From: RHKX01 sp963745755
Lineage (GTDB): Bacteria; Actinomycetota; Thermoleophilia; Solirubrobacterales; 70-9
NCBI GenBank assembly: GCA_963745755.1
Contig: CAVUYP010000001.1
Location: forward strand, 1,116,001 to 1,180,000
Direction of reading: 5' to 3'
Length of the DNA: 64,000 bases
Shown in pieces: positions 56,584 to 64,000 of this stretch. The notes beneath the pieces were generated by a model. The model saw only the letters and a list, made by a program, of their open reading frames with translations, ran no database searches and had not been told where the DNA came from. Position 1 is the first letter of the stretch. Each line of letters opens with the position of its first letter. The position numbers were made by a program, and so were the translations under genes.

Positions 56584-57845
56584 TCAGTGCGGCCTCGCGG
56601 CGACGATGCCGAGGTCGCGGACGATGTTCTCGGCGTGCGGACCGGGGCGCCGGCCGGCGCCGCATCCGGGCCAGCTCGCGCTCGACGACGTCACGCTTGA
56701 GGTCGAGGAAGTGCAGCCGGCCGGGCTCGAGCCGCTCGGCGAGGACGTCGTCGAACAGGGCGTGCAGCGACTGCTTCGTGATCGGCCGGCCGCCGAGCCC
56801 GGCGACGACGTCGTTGACGCGGGCCTCGCAGCCGGTCAGGGCGAGCCGCACGTTCTGGCCGACGATGCCGCCGGCGCCGACCGCGAACGCCTTCTCGATG
56901 ACGACGATCCGCTCCGCGCCCCTGCAGCGCCTCGCGGACCTCGTCGAGCGGGTAGGGGCGGAAGCACTTGATCGCGACCGCGCCGATCTTCACGCCCCGC
57001 TCGCGGAGCTCGTCGACGACGTCCTCGATCGTTCCCAGCACCGAGCCGAGGGCGACGACGATCGTCTCCGCGTCCTCGGTCCGGTAGGTGCGGACCAGCC
57101 CGCCCGAGTCGCGGCCGAACGCCCGCTCGAAATCGGCGGCGATGACCGGGATCGCGTCGAGCGCCTGCAGCTGCTTGGCGTGCATCAGGTAGCGGACCTC
57201 GGTGAAGGCCTCCGGCCCGACCATGGCGCCGATCGTCACCGGCTCGTCCGGATCGAGCAGCTGGCGCGGCTCGAACGGCGGCAGGAAGGCGTCGACGGCC
57301 TCCTGCGCGGGCAGGTCGACCTGCTCGTAGGCGTGGGTGAGGATGAAGCCGTCCATGCAGACCATCACCGGCAGCGACAGCTCCTCGGCGAGGCGGAAGG
57401 CCTGCACGTGCAGGTCGGCGGCCTCCTGGTTGGTCTCGGCGTAGAGCTGGATCCAGCCCGAGTCGCGCTGCGACATCGAGTCCGAGTGGTCGTTCCAGAT
57501 GTTGATCGGAGCGCCGATCGCGCGGTTGGCCAGGGTCATCACGATCGGCAGTCCGAGGCCGGAGGCGTTGTAGAGGGCCTCGGCCATGAACAGCAGGCCC
57601 TGGCTGGCCGTCGCGGTGTAGGCGCGGGCCCCGGCCGCCGAGGCGCCGATGCAGGCCGACATCGCCGCGAACTCCGACTCGACCATCAGGTACTCGCAGG
57701 GAGCCAGCTCGCCGGTTCTGACCAGGTCGGAGAGCGCCTCGACGATGTGCGTCTGCGGGGAGATCGGGTAGGCGGAGATCACCTCCGGCCGGCAGGCGGC
57801 GACGGTCCGCGCGACCGCCTGGGAGCCCTCGATCTGCTCAAGCAT
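56584..57845 (-). CDS. porA: 2-oxoacid (pyruvate):ferredoxin oxidoreductase alpha subunit (frameshifted)
   Basis: About 420 aa. VISAYPISPQTHIVEALSDL is the family signature. SEFAAMSACIGASAAGARAYTATASQGL, LANRAIGAPINIWNDHSDSM and DSGWIQLYAETNQEA line the active site and CoA region. VALGSVLGTIEDVVDEL starts the transketolase C-terminal domain. A break near 56925 and another near 56655; after the second the chain ends VRDLGIVAARPH. The ATG overlaps the gamma stop (ATGCTTGA). Confidence 0.9.
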
Positions 57846-58421
57846 CGACGAACCGGCCGATCTGCTCGCCGACGTAGCGGTGGGCGGCCTCGGCGCCGGC
57901 GACGTTGGCCTCGCCGAGCGGGCCGGGAAAGCGGTCGCGGACCGCCTTCGCCACCGAGCCGATCGAGACGATGCCCGACGAAGCGCGGCGAAGCCGCCGA
58001 GCAGGACCGCATTCGGCAGCGGCCGGCCGAGGTGCTCGCGGGCGAGTGCGGTGGCGGGCACGGTCAGCAGCCGCTCGGGCCGGAAGCGGCCGGCGAGGTC
58101 GGCGAGGCCGAGCCCGTCGAGGTCGCGGGAGCTGTTGATCAGCACGTAGGCGTCGCCGCCGAGACCGGAGAAGAGATCGACCTGGTGGAGCAGCGTCGGG
58201 TCCTGGACGATCAGCGCGTCGGGCTCGGCGACCGGCTCGCGGATCCGGATCGGCTCGTCGTCGATCCGGCAGAACGCGACGACCGGGGCCCCGGTCCGCT
58301 CGGAGCCGAAGGTCGGGAACGCCTGCGCGTGCCGGCCCTCGTCGAAGGCGGCCACCGAGAGCAACTCGGCGGCGGTGACGACGCCCTGTCCGCCTCGGCC
58401 GTGGATCCGTACCTGAAACAC
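57838..58421 (-). CDS. porG: 2-oxoacid (pyruvate):ferredoxin oxidoreductase gamma subunit
   Basis: About 194 aa. FQVRIHGRGGQGVVTAAELL and FPTFGSERTGAPVVAFCRI are the gamma-subunit signatures. LPNAVLLGGFAAL and VSIGSVAKAVRDRFPG complete it after a break near 57970. GTG start at 58421. It leads the porG-porA-porB-FAD operon. The divergent neighbour is pyruvate phosphate dikinase, so both enzymes of pyruvate use share a 112-bp control region. Confidence 0.88.
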
Positions 58422-58533
58422 CGCATCCGAACCTAGACCAGCGCCTGCGGCGGCGCATCGTGGCGCAGCCACATCCGCCTTCGGTTGTAACTACGGATGG
58501 CGGGGCCGTCGCGCCATCTATAGGTTGGGCGCC

Positions 58534-61260
58534 GTGGAGCGAGGGACCGGCAACAGCGAAGGCGAGACGACCGGCGGGCGCCGTGATCGCTGGGTCGTCG
58601 GCTTCGCCGACGGGTCGGCGGCGATGCGGGACCTGCTCGGCAACAAGGGAGCGAACCTGGCCGAGATGACCCGCGTGCTCGGACCCGGGCGGGTGCCCCA
58701 GGGCTTCACGATCACGACCACCGCCTGCGTCGAGTACATGCGCTCCGGCGGCGACCTGCCCGACGGTCTCGACGAGCAGATCGGCACCGCCCTGAGCGCC
58801 CTCGAAGCGGAGGCCGGCAAGCGCTTCGGCGACCCCGCCGACCCGCTGCTGCTGTCGGTCCGCTCCGGCGCCCCGGTCTCGATGCCGGGCATGCTCGACA
58901 CCGTCCTCAACCTCGGGCTCGGCGAGCAGTCGACGGCCGGCCTCGCCCGCCGGACGGGCAACCCGCACCTGGCGCTCGACTCGCGGCGCCGGCTGATCCA
59001 GATGTTCGCCGAGGTCGTCCGCGGCGCCGAAGCCGACGCCTTCGAGGACGCGCTCTCGCGGGCCCGGGCCGCCGCCGGGGTCGCCTTCGACAGCGAGCTC
59101 GGCGAGGACGAGTTGCGCGAGCTCGTCGCCGAGTACATCGGAATCTACGAGGGCCACGTCGGCGAACCGTTTCCGGAGGACCCGCGCGAGCAGCTGCGGC
59201 AATCGGTGCGGGCGGTGTTCGACTCCTGGAACAACCCGCGCGCCTTCACCTACCGGCGCCTGAACGGCATCCCCGACGAGATCGGTACCGCCGTGACCGT
59301 TCAGCAGATGGTCTTCGGCAACACCGGCGAGAGCTCCGGCTCGGGGGTCGCGTTCAGCCGCGACCCGACCACCGGCGAGCCGCGGCCGGACGGCGACTTC
59401 CTGATCAACGCCCAGGGCGAGGACGTCGTCGCCGGCGTCCGCAACACCGACGACCTCGACGGCCTCGCCCGGCTGATGCCCAAGTCCCACGCCGAGCTGG
59501 TCGCGAGCCTGGCCCAGCTGGAACGTCACTACCGCGACATCCAGGACGTCGAGTACACGATCGAAGAGGGACGCCTCTACATCCTCCAGACCCGCAGCGC
59601 CAAGCGCCACGCCCTCGCCGCCGTCCGCTTCGCCTCCGACGCCCGCCACGAGGGGCTCCTCTCCAAGCAGGAGGCGCTGCAGACGATCGAGCCGGAAGCG
59701 CTCACCGCCCTCCTCCACCCCGGCTTCGACCCCGGCAGCGACTACGCGGTGCTGACCCGGGGCGTCGCCGCCTCCCCCGGCGCCGCGAAGGGAGCGATCG
59801 TGCTGACCGCCGCGGCCGCCGAGGAGCGCGCCGCCGCCGGCGAAGACGTGATCCTCGTCCGCACCTTCACCTCCGCCGACGACGTCGGCGGCTTCCACGC
59901 CGCCCGCGGGATCCTCACCGCGCAGGGCGGCAAGTCGTCGCACGCGGCGATCGTCGCCCGCGGCATGGGCCGTCCCTGCGTCTGCGGCGCCAGCGCGATC
60001 GAGGTCGACGTCGAGGCCGGCACGTTGCGGATCGGCGAGCGCGAGCTGCGGGCGGGTGAGCGGATCGCGATCGACGGGACGGCGGGCACGGTGACCGCCG
60101 ACGACGTCGAGCTGGTTCGCCCGCGCGTCGGCGACGCCTTCGCCGAGGTGCTCGGCTGGGCCGACGAGATCCGCACGCTCGGCGTGCGCGCCAACGCCGA
60201 CACCGCCGAGGACGCCGCCCACGCCCGCGAGCTCGGCGCCGAGGGGATCGGCCTCTGCCGGACCGAGCACATGTTCTTCGGACCGGACCGCGAGGAGCTG
60301 GTCCGCGAGATGTTCATCAGCGGCGAGCTCGCCCGCCGCGAGCGCAGCGCCGGCGGCGAGGCCGGTCCGCGCGAGCGCGATTACCGCGCCGGCCTGCTCG
60401 AGCTCGGGGAGATGCAGCGCCGCGACTTCGCGGCTCTGCTCGAGGCGATGGAGGGGCTGCCGGTGACGATCCGCCTGCTCGACCCGCCGCTGCACGAGTT
60501 CATCCCGGTCGCGAGCTTCGACCGCGAGCTCGAGGCGGCCGAGAGCGCCGGCGACGAGTCCGCCGCCGCCCGGGCCCGCGAGCGTCGTGCCGTCGCCGCC
60601 GACCTCGAGGAGGTCAATCCGATGCTCGGCACCCGCGGCGCCCGGCTCGGGGTGATCCTCGCCGGCCTCTACGAGATGCAGGCACAGGCAATCGTCGAGG
60701 CGGCGCTCGAGAGCGGCACGGCCGGTTCGCCGGCACCGGTCGAGATCATGCTGCCGCTGATCGCCTACGAGACCGAGCTGACCACGCTTCGCAAGCGGGT
60801 CGAGGACGCCGTCGCCGCGACCCTCGCCGCCGCCGGCCGCGACATCGAGGTCCCGATCGGGACGATGATCGAGCTTCCCCGCGCCTGCCTGGTCGCCGGG
60901 CGGATCGCCGAGCACGCCGACTTTTTCAGCTTCGGGACCAACGACCTCACCCAGACCACGCTCGGCCTCTCCCGCGACGACGCCGAGAGCGGCTTCCTGC
61001 CCGAGTACCTGGCCGCCGGCCTGGTCGGGCGCTCGCCGTTCGAGACGATCGACGTCGACGGGGTCGGCGAGCTGGTCTGGATCGCCGGCGAGCGCGGCCG
61101 CGCCGCCAAACCCGGCCTGAAGCTCGGCGTCTGCGGTGAGCACGGCGGCGATCCGGCCAGCATCGCCTTCTTCGACTCGGTCGGGCTCGACTACGTGAGC
61201 TGCTCGCCGTTCCGGATCCCGGTCGCGAGGCTGGCGGCGGCGCGGGCGGTGATCGACTGA
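58534..61260 (+). CDS. ppdK: Pyruvate, phosphate dikinase
   Basis: 908 aa. N-terminal ATP-grasp domain: GNKGANLAEMTRVLGPGRVPQGFTIT, SVRSGAPVSMPGMLDTVLN. The central phosphohistidine domain has GILTAQGGKSSHAAIVARGMGRPCVCG with catalytic His470. The C-terminal PEP/pyruvate barrel has ADTAEDAAHARELGAEGIGL, GLCRTEHMFF, NPMLGTRGARLG and LKLGVCGEHGGDP with a catalytic Cys. Interconverts pyruvate+ATP+Pi and PEP+AMP+PPi. GTG 58534 lies 9 nt after TATAGG (58519-58524), suggesting a leaderless mRNA; a TTG at 58525 is possible. Divergent from porG. Confidence 0.93.
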   Translation: MERGTGNSEGETTGGRRDRWVVGFADGSAAMRDLLGNKGANLAEMTRVLGPGRVPQGFTITTTACVEYMRSGGDLPDGLDEQIGTALSALEAEAGKRFGDPADPLLLSVRSGAPVSMPGMLDTVLNLGLGEQSTAGLARRTGNPHLALDSRRRLIQMFAEVVRGAEADAFEDALSRARAAAGVAFDSELGEDELRELVAEYIGIYEGHVGEPFPEDPREQLRQSVRAVFDSWNNPRAFTYRRLNGIPDEIGTAVTVQQMVFGNTGESSGSGVAFSRDPTTGEPRPDGDFLINAQGEDVVAGVRNTDDLDGLARLMPKSHAELVASLAQLERHYRDIQDVEYTIEEGRLYILQTRSAKRHALAAVRFASDARHEGLLSKQEALQTIEPEALTALLHPGFDPGSDYAVLTRGVAASPGAAKGAIVLTAAAAEERAAAGEDVILVRTFTSADDVGGFHAARGILTAQGGKSSHAAIVARGMGRPCVCGASAIEVDVEAGTLRIGERELRAGERIAIDGTAGTVTADDVELVRPRVGDAFAEVLGWADEIRTLGVRANADTAEDAAHARELGAEGIGLCRTEHMFFGPDREELVREMFISGELARRERSAGGEAGPRERDYRAGLLELGEMQRRDFAALLEAMEGLPVTIRLLDPPLHEFIPVASFDRELEAAESAGDESAAARARERRAVAADLEEVNPMLGTRGARLGVILAGLYEMQAQAIVEAALESGTAGSPAPVEIMLPLIAYETELTTLRKRVEDAVAATLAAAGRDIEVPIGTMIELPRACLVAGRIAEHADFFSFGTNDLTQTTLGLSRDDAESGFLPEYLAAGLVGRSPFETIDVDGVGELVWIAGERGRAAKPGLKLGVCGEHGGDPASIAFFDSVGLDYVSCSPFRIPVARLAAARAVID

Positions 61261-61415
61261 GGCCGATTCGGACGGTCGACGATCCGGTCGTCGACGCCGG
61301 GATCGCCGGCGGCGGCCCCGAGCCCGGCATCTGGCGCCGGGCCTGAAGACCAGCCCGTCGCTCCGCAATCGGGCTTCCGTTTCGCGGCCGAGCCCGGCAC
61401 AATGGGCAGCGGACC

Positions 61416-63047
61416 ATGGCAGCGGACCGGGCGACCCTGACGATCCTCTTCACCGATGCGGTGGGCTCGACCGCGGTGGCGACCGCGGAAGGCGACGAGC
61501 AGGCGGCCAAGGTCCTCGGTCACTCCGCGCGGCTCGCCCGCGAGGCCGTGATCGAGCATGGCGGCCGCGAGGTCAAGCGCCTCGGCGACGGCTCGCTCTG
61601 CTCCTTCCGCGGACCGCAGGCTGCGGTCGCGGCGGCGGCGGCGATTCAGCGCGCGCATTCCGAGTGGGCGGCGAACGAGGAGGCCGCGATCCCGGTCCGG
61701 ATCGGGATCCACACCGGCGAGGTCGACGAGGATGACGGCGACCTCGGTGGCGAGGCGGTCAGCGCCGCGGCGCGGATCTGCGCGAGCGCCGCCGGCGGCG
61801 AGATCCTGATCTCGGCGACCGCTGCCGGCGCCGCCGGGGCCGGCGCCGGACTGCGCCTGTCGGCGCGCGAGCCGATCGAGCTGAAGGGGTTCCCGGAGCC
61901 GTTCGAGGTCGCGGCCGTCGACTGGAAGCACGACGACCGCAGCGAGCCCGCCCCGGTCGAGCAGCGGATCCGCTTCAGCAAGATCGAGGGACAGCGGATC
62001 GCCTGGAGCGCGATCGGGGACGGGCCGCCGCTGGTGGTTCCCTCGCCGTGGGTCAGCAACCTCCACAGCGACTGGGAGAACGAGGAGTACCGTCGGTTCC
62101 TGGAGCGGCTCGCGGCCGAGCACACGGTGATCCGCTACGACCGCCCCGGCACCGGGCTCTCCGATCGCAGCCTGCCGGAGAATCCCAGCCTCGACCACGA
62201 CGTCCTCATCCTCGAGGGCCTGCTCGCGGACCTCGACGTAGGGCCGGCCGCGCTGTTCGGCATCTCCTGTGGCGGCTGCATCGCGCTCGGCTTCGCGGCC
62301 CGCAACCCCGCCGCGACGACGGCCCTCGTCTTCGCCGGCTGCTACGCGGACGGCTCCCGGCTCGCCTCGCCGGCGGTCCGCGACTCGCTGGTCTCGGTGA
62401 TCCGCGCCAATTGGGGGCTCGGAGCCCGGATGCTGTCCGACATCTTCGTGCCGGGCGGCAGTCCGGCCGAGCGCCGCGCCTGGGCGCAGTTCCAGCGCGA
62501 CTCCGCCGACGCCGAAGAGGCCGCCGAGCTCTACGAGCTGATCTATTCCTACGACGCCAGCAGAGCCGTCGAGCACGCCGACGCGCCGGCGCTCGTCCTT
62601 CACCGGCGCGACGACACGGCCGTCGACTTCAAGCTCGGCCGCGAGCTCGCCGCGGGCCTCCCCAACGCCCGCCTGCTGCCGCTGGAGGGCATGCGGCACC
62701 TCCCCTGGCAGGGCGATACGGAGCCGATCCTCAACGAGACGATCGCCTTTCTCGCCGACCATGCCGGCGACGGCAACCCGTCGCCGTCGCCGTCGGCCGG
62801 CATGCCCGATCCCGAGCCCGCGGCACGGCCGGGCATCCGCGGGCCGATCAGCCTGCCGGAGCTGAGCGCCCGCGAGGCCGAAGTTCTGCAACTCGTCTCC
62901 GGCGGCCTCTCCGACCGTGAGATCGCCGAGCGCCTCGTGCTCAGCCCGCACACTGTGCATCGCCACGTCGCCAACATCCGTACGAAGCTCGGACAGCCGT
63001 CGCGAGCCGCCGCGGTCGCCCACGCCGCCCGCCTGGAACTGCTCTGA
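61416..63047 (+). CDS. Three-domain protein: class III cyclase, alpha/beta hydrolase, LuxR helix-turn-helix
   Basis: 543 aa. Residues 8-165 are a class III nucleotide cyclase domain: ILFTDAVGSTA (metal Asp14), EVKRLGDGSLCSF (Asp58), RIGIHTGEVDED. The usual transition-state Asn is Ser116 in EAVSAAAR, while Arg120 is kept. Residues 190-450 are an alpha/beta hydrolase with nucleophile loop FGISCGGC (Ser284) and RYDRPGTGLSD. Residues 482-541 are a LuxR DNA-binding domain (LSAREAEVLQLVSGGLSDRE, LSPHTVHRHVANIRTKL). No membrane segment. It may sense a small ester or nucleotide and act on DNA; target unknown. Confidence 0.85.
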   Translation: MAADRATLTILFTDAVGSTAVATAEGDEQAAKVLGHSARLAREAVIEHGGREVKRLGDGSLCSFRGPQAAVAAAAAIQRAHSEWAANEEAAIPVRIGIHTGEVDEDDGDLGGEAVSAAARICASAAGGEILISATAAGAAGAGAGLRLSAREPIELKGFPEPFEVAAVDWKHDDRSEPAPVEQRIRFSKIEGQRIAWSAIGDGPPLVVPSPWVSNLHSDWENEEYRRFLERLAAEHTVIRYDRPGTGLSDRSLPENPSLDHDVLILEGLLADLDVGPAALFGISCGGCIALGFAARNPAATTALVFAGCYADGSRLASPAVRDSLVSVIRANWGLGARMLSDIFVPGGSPAERRAWAQFQRDSADAEEAAELYELIYSYDASRAVEHADAPALVLHRRDDTAVDFKLGRELAAGLPNARLLPLEGMRHLPWQGDTEPILNETIAFLADHAGDGNPSPSPSAGMPDPEPAARPGIRGPISLPELSAREAEVLQLVSGGLSDREIAERLVLSPHTVHRHVANIRTKLGQPSRAAAVAHAARLELL

Positions 63048-63067
63048 AGCCGCCATAACCGGGCGGT

Positions 63068-63087
63068 GATGGCCGGACCCGGCCATC
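63068..63087. terminator. Hairpin after the LuxR-fusion gene
   Basis: GATGGCCG, GACC, CGGCCATC: a perfect 8-bp stem 20 bp beyond the stop codon. No U tract, so termination is probable but not certain. Confidence 0.4.
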
Positions 63088-63178
63088 TGACGAGATCCGG
63101 CGAAGATGGCCGCAATCGGCGAAGTCAAAGACATCATCGAGCCCGATCCTGATCTTGCACCCGATCAGGAGGACCGAG

Positions 63179-63898
63179 ATGACGACCGCCACGACCCCCA
63201 CGACCCCCACGACGACCGCTACGACCGACCGACCGCCGCAGCCAGGCGCCCTGAAGCGAGCCTGGGGGGGCTGCTTCCCTGCCCTCTACAACGCCCTGCT
63301 GTGGAGGACCGAGCGCCGCGGCAACGCCGCTCGCCGCCGCCACCTGCTCGGCGCCGCCACCGGACGGGTCGTCGAGCTCGGCGCCGGCACCGGACACAAC
63401 ATCGACCACTACCCCGAAGACGTCGAGCTGGTGCTCAGCGAGCCGCACGGCCCGATGGCCCGCCGGCTCGAGCGGCGCCTCGCCGACTCGGCCCGGACGG
63501 CCACGATCGTGCGCGCCCCGGCCGAGGAGCTCCCGTTCCCGGATCGCTACGCCGACACGGTGGTCTCGACCCTGGTCCTCTGCACGGTCGACGACCTCGA
63601 GGCATCCCTGACCGAGGCCCGGCGCGTGCTCAGGCCCGGCGGGCAGCTGCTCTTCATCGAGCATGTCGCGGCCGACGAGGACAGCCGGCTGTCGCGCTGG
63701 CAGCGTCGCGCCCACGGCTTCTGGCACGGCTTCGCCTGCGGCTGCAACACGAACCGCCGGACCGAGGCGGCGATCCGGGGCGCCGGGTTCGAGATCGACG
63801 AGCTCGTCGTCGACGAGCTCGAGTTCGACGTGCCGCTGATCAAGCCGCTGATCTGGGGTCGAGCCCACTCGCCGCTGAACGACGGTGACGTGCGATGA
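63179..63898 (+). CDS. Class I SAM-dependent methyltransferase
   Basis: 239 aa. After a Thr/Pro-rich start (codons built on a CCACGACC repeat) and GALKRAWGGCFPALYNALLW comes the SAM-binding motif VVELGAGTGHNIDHYP. LSEPHGPMARRLERRL, RAPAEELPFPDRYADTVVSTLVLCTV and RVLRPGGQLLFIEHVA follow, the UbiE/Methyltransf_11 order. The ATG at 63179 is chosen for its GGAGGACCGAG site; an ATG at 63155 lacks one. The stop overlaps the next start. It resembles phospholipid or small-molecule methyltransferases; substrate unknown. Confidence 0.85.
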   Translation: MTTATTPTTPTTTATTDRPPQPGALKRAWGGCFPALYNALLWRTERRGNAARRRHLLGAATGRVVELGAGTGHNIDHYPEDVELVLSEPHGPMARRLERRLADSARTATIVRAPAEELPFPDRYADTVVSTLVLCTVDDLEASLTEARRVLRPGGQLLFIEHVAADEDSRLSRWQRRAHGFWHGFACGCNTNRRTEAAIRGAGFEIDELVVDELEFDVPLIKPLIWGRAHSPLNDGDVR

Positions 63899-64000
63899 CC
63901 GCCCCGGCGACGGCGCCGCGGCACCTCGACATCACCGTGGCGGGCCGGTTCGCCGGCCCGCCCGGGATCGGCAACGGCGGCTACTCGAGCGGCCGCTTCG
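63895..64000 (+). CDS. Start of a probable hotdog thioesterase-like protein (cut by window edge)
   Basis: First 35 codons only. ATG overlaps the methyltransferase stop by 4 nt (ATGA). The visible part, ITVAGRFAGPPGIGNGGYSS, resembles the N-terminus of thioesterase-like proteins with a GPP-x-NGGY motif. Too short for a firm call. Confidence 0.4.
   Translation, partial: MTAPATAPRHLDITVAGRFAGPPGIGNGGYSSGRF

Noticed and set aside
57838..61368. 1176-residue minus-strand open frame
   Set aside because: Mostly antisense to pyruvate phosphate dikinase. Only its last 45 codons are real, as the end of porG.

Overview
The window is a very GC-rich (about 70%) stretch of a high-GC actinobacterial chromosome. 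The gene content points to Thermoleophilia/Solirubrobacterales-like Actinomycetota: an Rpf-type resuscitation factor behind a c-di-AMP riboswitch, a SigB/SigF-type sigma factor with a divergent partner, DHA2 and MmpL exporters, DUF190/CrcB fluoride genes, and cyclase-LuxR fusions. The taxonomic call is inference from gene families, not from a marker gene. Genes are packed tightly and very often overlap by 4 nt (ATGA/GTGA/TTGA). Many genes are split by one-base insertions in G/C runs or by 4-bp tandem duplications. These look like sequence errors rather than decay, so one entry is given per real gene and the breaks are noted.

Layout. 1-5 kb: partial penicillin acylase, FAD lactone oxidase, PLP deaminase, alpha/beta hydrolase, and an HxlR regulator with twin operators facing a small-protein/thioesterase pair. 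5-8 kb: class A PBP and Rpf with its riboswitch. 8-12 kb: sigma factor, degenerate anti-sigma-like partner, DUF2294, an unknown secreted protein. 12-17 kb: TetR; a MarR-crcB-crcB-DUF190(x3) fluoride operon; MFS pump. 16.8-27.4 kb: an eleven-gene minus-strand operon joining 3,5-diaminohexanoate dehydrogenase (kdd), a hotdog thioesterase, the BKACE/Kce cleavage enzyme, a TetR regulator, an S66 peptidase, a complete peptide ABC importer and a P1 (DmpA/BapA-type) aminopeptidase. It faces a histone-deacetylase-like amidohydrolase across a promoter carrying a perfect 14-bp palindrome. 28-44 kb: M20 peptidase, HAD phosphatase, MFS, DegV, MmpL, sulfatase, DUF2254, CocE/NonD hydrolase, copper protein, cation/proton antiporter.

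44.2-53.9 kb is a self-contained selenocysteine island: formate dehydrogenase alpha with an in-frame UGA (Sec189) and an adjacent SECIS hairpin, its Fe-S and NrfD subunits, rhodanese, selD, selA, selB and tRNA-Sec(UCA). It is followed by a 2-oxoacid:ferredoxin oxidoreductase (porGAB) plus an FAD/ferredoxin oxidoreductase, and by a divergent pyruvate phosphate dikinase. This makes a formate/pyruvate/PEP electron-carbon node. 61-64 kb: a cyclase/hydrolase/LuxR fusion, a methyltransferase and the start of a probable thioesterase.

The two stretches most worth following are the kdd-kce-peptide-import operon, which looks like an undescribed catabolic system, and the compact Sec island.
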